This document shows positions 1-5,433 of a stretch of DNA of 5,440 nt, one piece after another (within the stretch, counting starts at the first letter, position 1; each line of letters begins with the position of its first letter). The notes under the pieces are model-generated. The model worked only from the letters and a program-made list of their open reading frames with translations. It had not been told where the DNA came from and ran no database searches. Made by a program: the position numbers and the translations under genes. This DNA comes from Verrucomicrobiales bacterium (GTDB lineage: Bacteria > Verrucomicrobiota > Verrucomicrobiia > Limisphaerales > JAFMIX01): assembly GCA_017853785.1 (NCBI GenBank), contig JAFMIX010000159.1:1-5440 (forward strand). The letters run 5' to 3'.

Positions 1-1
1 T

Positions 2-377
2 ATGGAAAAATGGGGCTAAACCGTGCCAACGAAGTGGTGGAATAGAGACATCAGCAGCTACGGTTGGATGCCGAAATAGCTGGCCAAAAATCTTGGTTTC
101 TTTACCTCATTCAGCCCCGAGAATTCCAAGAGTGTCGGCGACACCATAATCATTCAGGCAATCCTCCTGATCCTCTCGGTTTGATATTGGATGCGGGGCT
201 TTGTGCGCAGTTTGTCCTGTTCGCCAGTCTGCTCTGGTAGATAGGCTGCGCATTCATACTGGTCCTTGGCCCGAAATCCACCGCTCTCGCAGTTGTGATT
301 TTTCTCAACTGGGCTTCCTGATCCTCTTTCCCGTTGCCGTGCTTTCCCTTCCGCTCTGGGGCTGGCTGCGAAAATAA
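2..377 (+). pseudogene. Decayed multi-spanning membrane protein gene (remnant)
   Basis: No intact frame spans this stretch, but protein-like sequence runs through it in three successive frames. From an ATG at 2 the first frame reads a polar segment (KWWNRDISSYGWMPK) and then the hydrophobic DTIIIQAILLILSV. It is broken by TAA at 17, TAG at 77 and TGA at 182. A second frame then gives FVLFASLLW, a TAG at 238, and IGCAFILVLGPKSTALAVV. A third frame, entered near 309, gives LGFLILFPVAVLSLPLWGW and ends at TAA 375-377. Three or four hydrophobic helices in the same direction, joined by about two frameshifts and several stops, are what an inactivated integral membrane protein gene would leave. The family is not recognised and the true start may lie before the window. 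Chance hydrophobicity of non-coding DNA is the alternative. Confidence 0.45.
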
Positions 378-424
378 TTGCCAATCTGTATTTATCTCTG
401 TCCGTCTCCGGCTAAAATGACGCC

Positions 425-1543
425 ATGCTGAAACGCACGCCTCTCTTCACCGCCCACCAAAAACTCGGCGGCAAACTCATCGAATTCGGCGGCTGGGAAA
501 TGCCCGTCCAATACACCTCCATCGCCGACGAACATCTCGCCGTCCGCAACGCCGCCGGCATCTTTGACATCTCCCACATGGGCGAAGTCTTCGTCGGCGG
601 GCCGGGCGCGGCGGCGTTTCTCAACGCCACCCTCACCAACGACGTCCGCAAACTCGCCGTCGGCCAGGGTCAATACACCCTCATGTGCAACGCGCGCGGC
701 GCCGTGATTGACGACCTCTACGCTTACCGCATGAACCCCACCGACTTCCTGCTCATCATCAACGCCTCGCGTATCGCCGAAGACGTCGCGTGGCTGGAGC
801 AAGCGAATGCCGGACGTTGCGACCTGAAAAATCTGTCCGAGCATTTCGGCGCCATCGCCATCCAAGGCCCGCGCGTCGCGGAATTCATCGATGCCGCCCT
901 GCCCGGCGGCGGCTGCGGCGGCGCGGAAGCCGCGAAAGCTTCCGCGCTCAAGAAGAATGAAATCGGCATCTTCGTTTTCGACTACGCCACCATTTACATC
1001 AGCCGCACCGGCTACACCGGCGAAGATGGGTTTGAAATCGTCGCCCCGAACGAAAAGATTGAGGCTATCTGGAATAAATTGCTCGAAGTCGGGCAGCCCT
1101 TCGGTCTCAAGCCTGCCGGTCTCGGCGCGCGCGACACCCTCCGCACCGAAGTCTGCTACCCCCTCTACGGCCACGAACTTGACGAGCAAACCACCCCCAT
1201 CGAAGCCGGCGTCGGTTTCTTCGTGGCACTCGATAAAGGCGAATTCACCGGCCGGGCCGTTCTCGCCGAACAAAAAGCCAACGGCCCGACCAAGAAACTC
1301 GTCGCCTTCAAGATGACCGATAAGTCCGCCCCACCCCGCCCGCATTATCCCATCTGGGTCAACGGCGCACAGGTCGGCCAAGTCGTCAGCGGCACGCAAA
1401 GCCCCTCGCTCGGCATCGGTATCGGCATGGGCTACGTCCCCGGCGAATTCGCCAAACCCGACACGAAGATTGAGATCGAAATCCGCGGCAAACGCTGCGC
1501 CGCCGTCACCGTCAAGAAGCCGATTTACCGCCGGTCAGTTTAA
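425..1543 (+). CDS. gcvT: Aminomethyltransferase, glycine cleavage system T protein
   Basis: This cytoplasmic enzyme takes the aminomethyl group carried on the lipoyl arm of GcvH, releases ammonia and passes the one-carbon unit to tetrahydrofolate, giving 5,10-methylene-THF. The 372-residue product is close to the family's usual length of about 360-375. It starts with the typical N-terminus LFTAHQKLGGKLIEFGGWEMP. LTNDV (residues 70-74) carries the conserved aspartate region of the folate site. GQGQYTLMCNARGAVIDDLYAY (about 80-101), TGYTGEDGFEI (195-205), GLGARDTLR (222-230) and YGHELDEQTTPIEAG (238-252) follow in the order expected for the GcvT fold and its C-terminal barrel. A Gly/Ala-rich loop at about 160-172 looks slightly extended. 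The ATG at 425 is chosen because family homology begins within a few residues of it; no strong Shine-Dalgarno sequence is visible. It is the first intact gene of the cluster, and no glycine riboswitch is recognised upstream. Confidence 0.97.
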   Translation: MLKRTPLFTAHQKLGGKLIEFGGWEMPVQYTSIADEHLAVRNAAGIFDISHMGEVFVGGPGAAAFLNATLTNDVRKLAVGQGQYTLMCNARGAVIDDLYAYRMNPTDFLLIINASRIAEDVAWLEQANAGRCDLKNLSEHFGAIAIQGPRVAEFIDAALPGGGCGGAEAAKASALKKNEIGIFVFDYATIYISRTGYTGEDGFEIVAPNEKIEAIWNKLLEVGQPFGLKPAGLGARDTLRTEVCYPLYGHELDEQTTPIEAGVGFFVALDKGEFTGRAVLAEQKANGPTKKLVAFKMTDKSAPPRPHYPIWVNGAQVGQVVSGTQSPSLGIGIGMGYVPGEFAKPDTKIEIEIRGKRCAAVTVKKPIYRRSV

Positions 1544-1556
1544 CGGCGATGTTTCC

Positions 1557-1796
1557 ATGAGCCGTTCTGGGCGCAAGCCATATGACTGCTTCGGCCAGCG
1601 CATCTGGTTTGCTTTTGGTGCGATGTTGTGCGGGCTGCCTTGGTTTGTTTACCACGTAGCGGTTGAAATTGTGGCTATGACAACCCGGCAATTGATTGGG
1701 TGGCTGGCCGGTTGCTGCCTCAGCGGCGGATTATGGTGGGGGTTCAAATTCAATCGCCAACAATGGTCCGAACCCGGAATCGATCGCCGAATGTGA
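1557..1796 (+). CDS. Small putative membrane protein (hypothetical, two helices)
   Basis: A 79-residue frame starts at an ATG 13 bases after the gcvT stop. The same frame is open upstream to 1470, but that part lies inside gcvT. The product has a basic, polar N-terminus (MSRSGRKPYD). Two hydrophobic segments follow at about residues 16-40 (IWFAFGAMLCGLPWFVYHVA) and 46-64 (LIGWLAGCCLSGGLWWGFKF), and then a charged tail. It contains several Trp and Cys residues. This is the shape of a small inner-membrane protein. I do not recognise a family, and the ribosome binding site is weak. Base composition here is less GC-rich than in gcvT and gcvH, so the region may instead be a non-coding spacer or an insertion in the cluster. 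The position between gcvT and gcvH says nothing certain about function. Confidence 0.4.
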   Translation: MSRSGRKPYDCFGQRIWFAFGAMLCGLPWFVYHVAVEIVAMTTRQLIGWLAGCCLSGGLWWGFKFNRQQWSEPGIDRRM

Positions 1797-1809
1797 AAAT
1801 GGATTTGTG

Positions 1810-1836
1810 AATCCGCGCAATCTGCGTAACCTGCCG
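1810..1836 (+). repeat. Three degenerate 9-bp tandem units upstream of gcvH
   Basis: The sequence reads aatccgcgc, aatctgcgt and aacctgccg back to back. Units 1 and 2 differ at two positions, and units 2 and 3 at three. Just before it, ggatt (1801-1805) and aatcc (1810-1814) can form a 5-bp stem with a 4-base loop. The array lies in the spacer between the small ORF and gcvH, about 20 bases before the gcvH start. It could be a short interspersed element or a regulatory site; neither can be shown from one copy. Confidence 0.35.
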
Positions 1837-1857
1837 GGAAATTTTTCAAACTAAATT

Positions 1858-2241
1858 ATGAGCCAAGTTCCTTCCGACCTGAAATACGCCAAATCACATG
1901 AATGGGTGCGCGTCGCCGGCGACATCGCCACGGTGGGCATCACCGACCACGCCCAGCACGAACTCACTGACATCGTTTTCCTCGAAGTGCCCGCCATCGG
2001 CCGCAAGCTCGCCGCCGGCGAGACCTGCGCCGTCGTGGAATCCATCAAGACCGCCAGCGACATCTACTCCCCCGTCAGCGGCGAAGTCGTGGAGATCAAC
2101 AAAGCCGCCGCCGACAACCCCGCGCTCGTGAACACCGAACCGTTTGCGGGCGGCTGGTTCTATAAAATCAAATTGAGCAATGCCGCGGAACTCAACGCCC
2201 TGCTCACGGCAGAAGCTTACAAAGCGCAGATCGGGGGCTAA
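1858..2241 (+). CDS. gcvH: Glycine cleavage system H protein (lipoyl carrier)
   Basis: GcvH is the small soluble carrier whose lipoyl arm shuttles the aminomethyl intermediate from the P protein to the T protein and is then reoxidised by the L protein. The 127-residue length is normal for the family. The N-terminal part has the standard YAKSHEWVRV (residues 10-19) and VGITDHAQHELTDIVFLEVP (26-45). ETCAVVESIKTASDIYSPVSG (55-75) contains the lipoylation motif, with the modified lysine at Lys64. NPALVNTEPFAGGWFYKIK (87-105) closes the hybrid-motif fold. The ATG at 1858 places the N-terminus exactly where homologues start; only a weak purine-rich stretch (gggaaa near 1836) precedes it. It lies downstream of gcvT and the small ORF, and upstream of the glutaredoxin and lipA. 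LipA, the last gene of the cluster, sulfurates the octanoyl group carried on this lysine. Confidence 0.97.
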   Translation: MSQVPSDLKYAKSHEWVRVAGDIATVGITDHAQHELTDIVFLEVPAIGRKLAAGETCAVVESIKTASDIYSPVSGEVVEINKAAADNPALVNTEPFAGGWFYKIKLSNAAELNALLTAEAYKAQIGG

Positions 2242-2253
2242 TCCCATTGCGCC

Positions 2254-2493
2254 GTGAAAATCCGCCTCTTCATCAAGCCGACCTGCCCGTGGTGTCATCA
2301 GGCCGTCGCTTGGCTCGACGCGCGCGGCATCAAATACCAAACCCTCGATGTCATCGCCGATAGCAAGGCGTTCACGGAGATGATCAAACTCACCGGCCAG
2401 CGGTTCGCTCCCGTCATCGAAGTGGACGGCAAAATCCTCGCCGACTTCGGCCCGCCCGAGCTGGAGACATTTTGGAAGCAATTTGAGAAATGA
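2254..2493 (+). CDS. Glutaredoxin-like thiol-disulfide oxidoreductase
   Basis: This is a single-domain, 79-residue glutaredoxin/thioredoxin-fold protein. The fold is visible as the strand KIRLFIK (2-8), the active site CPWC (11-14), a helix (HQAVAWLDARG), a second strand (KYQTLDV), and the cis-proline region FAPVIEVDGK (51-60, Pro53). The last part is LADFGPPELETF (62-73), where the family's GG/G-containing glutathione loop and final helix lie. Two cysteines indicate a dithiol enzyme able to reduce protein disulfides or glutathione mixed disulfides. Membership of the Grx or NrdH-like branch cannot be decided by eye. The start is GTG: no ATG lies between the gcvH stop and the CPWC motif. It begins 12 bases after gcvH, in the same reading frame, and its stop overlaps the lipA start. 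It is therefore probably co-translated with lipA; a role in keeping LipA or its Fe-S supply reduced is inference. Confidence 0.9.
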   Translation: MKIRLFIKPTCPWCHQAVAWLDARGIKYQTLDVIADSKAFTEMIKLTGQRFAPVIEVDGKILADFGPPELETFWKQFEK

Positions 2494-3380
2494 CCGCCGT
2501 TGAATCCAAACGCCCGCGCCTGCCGGAATGGTTGCGCCTGCCTTTGCCCACCGCCGACACCTTTGGCCGCACCCGCGGCCTGCTGGATGAACTGAAGCTT
2601 CACACCGTCTGCGAGAGCGCCAAGTGTCCGAACCACTGGGAATGTTGGAGCAAGGGCACAGCCACGTTCATGATTGCCGGCGACCGCTGCACGCGCGCCT
2701 GCGGGTTCTGCGCCGTGAGCACCGCCAAGCCGCTGCCGCTCGAAACCGACGAACCCGCACGCGTCGCCGAAGCCACCCGCCGGATGAAATTGCGGCACGT
2801 TGTCATCACTGCCGTCGCCCGCGATGACCTGAAGGACGGCGGCGCGGAACATTTCCGCCAGACCATCGAAAAGGTGCGCGAGCTGAACCCCGGCATCGTC
2901 ATCGAGGTGCTGGTCCCCGATTTCAACGAAAGCGACGCCGCCATCGAAATGGTGCTGGCTGCGCGTCCACGCATCTTCAATCACAACCTCGAAACGGTCC
3001 GCCGCCTCACGCCGAGCGTGCGGCATCGCGCCACCTACGACCGCTCGCTCGCCGTGCTCGCGCGGGCTAAAGAACTCCAAAATTTGAAATCCGAAACTCC
3101 AAATTCGTTTTTCACCAAGTCCGGCCTGATGCTCGGACTCGGCGAGCGTGATGAAGAAGTCTTGCAGGCGATGGAAGATTTGCGCTCGGCCGATTGCGAC
3201 ATCCTCACACTGGGGCAGTATCTGCAACCATCCCTGAAGCACCTGCCGGTGATCGAGTTCATCCTGCCCGCGAAGTTCGCCGCATACAAATCCCACGCCG
3301 AAGCGCTGGGTTTCGTCCACGTCGCCAGCGGCCCGCTCGTCCGCAGTTCGTATCACGCGGATGAATTCTCCGCCGCCTGA
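2490..3380 (+). CDS. lipA: Lipoyl synthase (radical SAM)
   Basis: LipA inserts two sulfur atoms into the protein-bound octanoyl chain on GcvH and 2-oxoacid dehydrogenase E2 subunits, using S-adenosylmethionine and two [4Fe-4S] clusters, one of which is sacrificed as sulfur donor. All cluster ligands are present. The auxiliary motif CX4CX5C is Cys41, Cys46 and Cys52 (CESAKCPNHWEC). The radical SAM CX3CX2C motif is Cys67, Cys71 and Cys74 (CTRACGFC). The C-terminal RSSYHAD (285-291) supplies the conserved serine ligand. VVITAVARDDLKDGGAEHF (104-122), FNHNLETV (163-170) and TKSGLMLGLGE (209-219) are family hallmarks. The 296-residue length is normal. The ATG overlaps the Grx stop (ATGA, 2490-2493), suggesting translational coupling. 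One oddity is an AT-rich segment (codons about 196-208) between AKE and TKSG that is longer than usual. No lipB is seen nearby. Confidence 0.97.
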   Translation: MTAVESKRPRLPEWLRLPLPTADTFGRTRGLLDELKLHTVCESAKCPNHWECWSKGTATFMIAGDRCTRACGFCAVSTAKPLPLETDEPARVAEATRRMKLRHVVITAVARDDLKDGGAEHFRQTIEKVRELNPGIVIEVLVPDFNESDAAIEMVLAARPRIFNHNLETVRRLTPSVRHRATYDRSLAVLARAKELQNLKSETPNSFFTKSGLMLGLGERDEEVLQAMEDLRSADCDILTLGQYLQPSLKHLPVIEFILPAKFAAYKSHAEALGFVHVASGPLVRSSYHADEFSAA

Positions 3381-3382
3381 CC

Positions 3383-3401
3383 GCGCTCACCGCTGGAGCG
3401 C
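3383..3401. terminator. Possible hairpin between convergent genes
   Basis: gcgctc (3383-3388) and gagcgc (3396-3401) can pair as a 6-bp GC-rich stem with a 7-base loop. It lies at the junction of lipA and the minus-strand GNAT-like gene, overlapping the latter's stop codon. The position would suit a bidirectional transcription end. There is no clear run of T on either side, so an intrinsic terminator is not well supported. Confidence 0.25.
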
Positions 3402-4025
3402 ACCGCCGAGATGCTCAAACATCCCGGGATTGCGGCTGAACAGATACAACAACAGCACGCCGACCAGCACCGCGATCAGGACCGCAAAGCCGAACGCCAC
3501 CATCTTGAACCGCTGCACCCGCCCGGCGATGCGTTCCCGTTCAGCCTGAATGGCGGCGGCAAATTCCTGATCCGAGGACAGTGCCTGGATGGCCGCCTCT
3601 TCCTTGAGTTGCAACGTCAGCCAGCCGCCCTGGGCGTTTGTCCACTTGGCCGGCAATTTTTGGAGCACGGGACGCGGCGCGGGCTCTAGGCCGGCTTGTT
3701 TCCAGAACGGCGCGTCCTCTTGCGTCCAGATCCGGAAGACGCCATGGTTCTTCGCCAGCATCTGGATGCGGCCCCACAGCAACGACCGCAACGTGTCGGC
3801 CAACGCGAAATCATCGAAAGCCTCGTGGTGGATGCGCCCCTGCTGGCCGGCAGTCTCAAAAGCCACCGCGCCGAGCAACTGCTCCGCCCCATCCGTAGCC
3901 ACCTGGAATTCGGTCAGCCTTTGGTCCAATCCGGCAGCGGTGAAATCCATGCGTTCCCACAACTCCAGCAACGCTGGCAAATCGTCCACCGTGGCGCGGC
4001 GGATCTGATACTCGGTGGAACTCAT
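3387..4025 (-). CDS. GNAT-like acetyltransferase domain protein with C-terminal membrane anchor
   Basis: This 212-residue protein begins like a GNAT N-acetyltransferase: YQIRRATVDDLPALLELWE (6-24) matches the usual first strand and helix. A motif resembling the end of the GNAT fold follows at about 98-118 (FRIWTQEDAPFWKQAGLEPAP, compare the family's FYxxxGF). The acetyl-CoA pyrophosphate-binding loop (R/QxxGxG/A) is not evident; its expected place reads ALADTLRSLLWGRIQMLA (75-91). Catalytic activity is therefore uncertain. A charged linker (about 141-173) leads to one strong hydrophobic helix, MVAFGFAVLIAVLVGVLLLY (175-194), and a short tail, so the domain is probably tethered to the inner face of the membrane. 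The substrate is unknown. The gene is convergent with lipA, with six bases between the stops, and is transcribed separately. A dehydrogenase relic lies directly upstream on the same strand. Confidence 0.75.
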   Translation of the reverse strand: MSSTEYQIRRATVDDLPALLELWERMDFTAAGLDQRLTEFQVATDGAEQLLGAVAFETAGQQGRIHHEAFDDFALADTLRSLLWGRIQMLAKNHGVFRIWTQEDAPFWKQAGLEPAPRPVLQKLPAKWTNAQGGWLTLQLKEEAAIQALSSDQEFAAAIQAERERIAGRVQRFKMVAFGFAVLIAVLVGVLLLYLFSRNPGMFEHLGGALQR

Positions 4026-4061
4026 GACCGATTTATAGCGGAGTCGGCCGAATCATTGCAA

Positions 4062-4537
4062 TTACAGCCGGTGGAAAAATTTGGGCGCGTTGGTGTCGAA
4101 CTGATTGGTCAATCGGAAGCCGCCCACCGATTGAATGGATTGGTCAGCGCCACATTGGCATTGTTAGCCGTAGCCAGAAACCGGGAGATGACCTGATGCC
4201 GTCCGCTGCCCTGCGTCGTCGTGATGCTACGCGTGCTGAATAAGTGGAAATACCGGTTGGTGGCGTAACCCGGATAAAACACCAGCCCGAGCAGGCCCGA
4301 CTCGCTGTCCGACATTACCGGCAGACTCATGAAGACCCTCCGCGGCGGCGAGGCGAAGCACAACGGATGGGACAGGCTCACGGTGGGAAAAGCAGTGTTG
4401 ATCGTGCAGCCGAACTGCGGCGGCTGCGGCGGCAGATTCGTCGGCATGAGGTTCGCCACCCGCTGCAACTAGACCCCGGCGACGCCGGCCAGCAAGATCA
4501 TGTCGCCGCAAAAGATTCGTTGGCAACCCCTGAACAT
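4062..4537 (-). pseudogene. Remnant of PQQ-dependent (glucose/sorbosone-type) sugar dehydrogenase
   Basis: Read on the minus strand from 4468 downward, the frame gives RVANLMPTNLPPQPPQFG, NTAFPTVSLSHPLCFASPP, FMSLPVMSDSESGLLGL, VFYPGYATNRYFHLF and GSGRHQVISRFLATANNANV. This order matches the N-terminal part of secreted glucose/sorbosone dehydrogenases, where (E/S)xGLLGLAFHPxYATNxxFYV and a following RLSRF are hallmarks. The gene is broken. An in-frame TAG (4469-4471) separates it from a short signal-like segment (ATG at 4535-4537, ending ILLAGVAGV). The expected GETNRLFVVE-type stretch is missing at about 4341-4346, between ASPP and RRVFMSLP. Homology stops near 4139, before the catalytic propeller blades. 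The frame ends at TGA 4109-4111, and another frame resumes with RLTNQFDTNAPKFFHRL and TAA at 4062-4064, which looks like an original protein end. An intact enzyme would have several hundred residues, so this cannot be functional. Confidence 0.65.
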
Positions 4538-4688
4538 ATAAAAACCGCGCGAGTTCGCAGCAGCGAACCGCCTCATGTCAAACCCGCTTGTCCCGTAAGA
4601 CACCCCGTCGAAATCGCAACCCACGATTGCTTCCCGCCCTGATTGCTGGCAGTTTTTCCGCCGCCCCAACCGGCGACACCAAAATATC
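4538..4688. other. Intergenic stretch before the nitroreductase gene
   Basis: No convincing gene is seen. The only structure is a short stem, gttcgc (4553-4558) pairing with gcgaac (4563-4568) over a 4-base loop. The frames that cross this stretch on either strand lack family resemblance. It must contain the promoter of the downstream gene, but no clear -35/-10 pair stands out. Confidence 0.4.
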
Positions 4689-5339
4689 ATGAATCATATC
4701 ACCACCCGACAAGTCCTCGCCGCCCAGAGCTGGCGCTACGCTACCAAGGTTTTCGACGCCACCAAGAAGATTCCCGCCGATGTCTGGCACGCGCTCGAAC
4801 AATCCCTCGTCCTCACCCCTACCAGCTACGGCCTCATGCCTTACCGCTTCCTGATCGTGCAGGACGCCGCCAAGCGCACCGCGTTGCTGCCGCATTCGTG
4901 GGGTCAGAACCAGGTTGTGGACTGCTCGCATTACGTCGTCTTCATCGCCCGCACCGAAATGAAGGAGGCGGACGTGGACAAACTCATCTCCCGCATCAGC
5001 CAAGTCCGCGGCATCACGCCGGACTCCATCAAGTTCTACAAGGACATGATGATGAAAGACGTCGTCAACGGCCCGCGCGGAAAGACCGCGCACGAATGGG
5101 CCGCCCGGCAGGCATACATCGCCCTCGGCAACTTCATGACCTGCTGTGCCGCGCTCGGCGTGGACGCCTGCCCCATGGAAGGCCTCGTGCCGACGGAATA
5201 CGATAAAATCCTCGGCCTCGAAGGCAGCGGCTACAAGACCGTCGTCGCCTGCGCCGCCGGTTACCGGGCGGATGGGGACAAATACGCGACCGCAGCTAAA
5301 GTGCGTTACGAGACGAAGGATTTGGTGCAGGTCGTCTAA
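4689..5339 (+). CDS. NfsB-like FMN-dependent nitroreductase / NAD(P)H oxidoreductase
   Basis: Enzymes of this family use FMN and NAD(P)H to reduce nitro-compounds, quinones or related electrophiles in the cytoplasm, usually as homodimers. The 216-residue length equals that of NfsB-type proteins (about 217). RYATKVFDATKKI (16-28) is the N-terminal FMN-phosphate region (compare RHSTKAFD in E. coli NfsB). TPTSYGLMPYRFLIV (43-57) corresponds to the SSxxxQPWxF/SFGLQPWKF motif. VVDCSHYVVFIART (76-89) is a core strand, and GNFMTCCAALGVDACPMEG (147-165) is the conserved helix-loop of the dimer and FMN site. The C-terminus carries AAGYRADGDKYA and KVRYETKDLV. The ATG at 4689 fits the family N-terminus; the Shine-Dalgarno sequence is weak. 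The natural substrate cannot be deduced. It appears to be a single-gene unit followed by another gene starting at 5434. Confidence 0.93.
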   Translation: MNHITTRQVLAAQSWRYATKVFDATKKIPADVWHALEQSLVLTPTSYGLMPYRFLIVQDAAKRTALLPHSWGQNQVVDCSHYVVFIARTEMKEADVDKLISRISQVRGITPDSIKFYKDMMMKDVVNGPRGKTAHEWAARQAYIALGNFMTCCAALGVDACPMEGLVPTEYDKILGLEGSGYKTVVACAAGYRADGDKYATAAKVRYETKDLVQVV

Positions 5340-5403
5340 ATCAGCTTTTGATAGATTTCCCGCCGGCTGATTGGCCTCCCATGAACTAGGCCATTGCGGA
5401 TGA

Positions 5404-5433
5404 GATGGTTTTGGCCAAAGAAAGGAAACCATC
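5404..5433 (+). promoter_or_regulatory. Leader hairpin and Shine-Dalgarno site for the gene starting at 5434
   Basis: aaagga (5421-5426) lies 7 bases before an ATG at 5434 and is the best ribosome binding site in the window. It is enclosed by a perfect 8-bp inverted repeat, gatggttt (5404-5411) and aaaccatc (5426-5433), with a loop of about 14 bases. The stem ends directly at the start codon. Such a hairpin could present or limit the ribosome site, but regulation is not shown. Confidence 0.4.

Noticed and set aside
154..384. 76-codon minus-strand frame in the first 400 bases
   Set aside because: It is strongly polar with no recognisable domain. The plus strand of the same stretch gives consistent hydrophobic segments, so a plus-strand relic explains the region better.
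378..424. Possible glycine riboswitch ahead of gcvT
   Set aside because: The intergenic part is only 47 bases, and no paired aptamer core or linker typical of the glycine riboswitch can be seen.
392..1399. 335-codon open frame on the minus strand opposite gcvT
   Set aside because: It is antisense to an unambiguous gcvT. Its Gly/Ala/Asp/Glu/Val-rich composition is typical of the reverse of GC-rich codons, and no family is recognisable.
1894..2481. 195-codon minus-strand frame opposite gcvH and the glutaredoxin
   Set aside because: It is antisense to GcvH, which has an intact lipoylation motif, and shows no protein family features.
2298..3356. 352-codon minus-strand frame opposite the glutaredoxin and lipA
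   Set aside because: It covers two genes with clear motifs on the other strand and reads as low-information antisense sequence.
4553..4568. Stem-loop gttcgc/gcgaac as a terminator or operator
   Set aside because: It is only 6 bp, has no T-run, and is not placed at the end of a functional gene; chance is likely in GC-rich DNA.
4244..4642. 132-codon plus-strand frame across the dehydrogenase relic
   Set aside because: It is Arg/His/Pro-rich with no family features, and it lies antisense to the recognisable dehydrogenase fragment.
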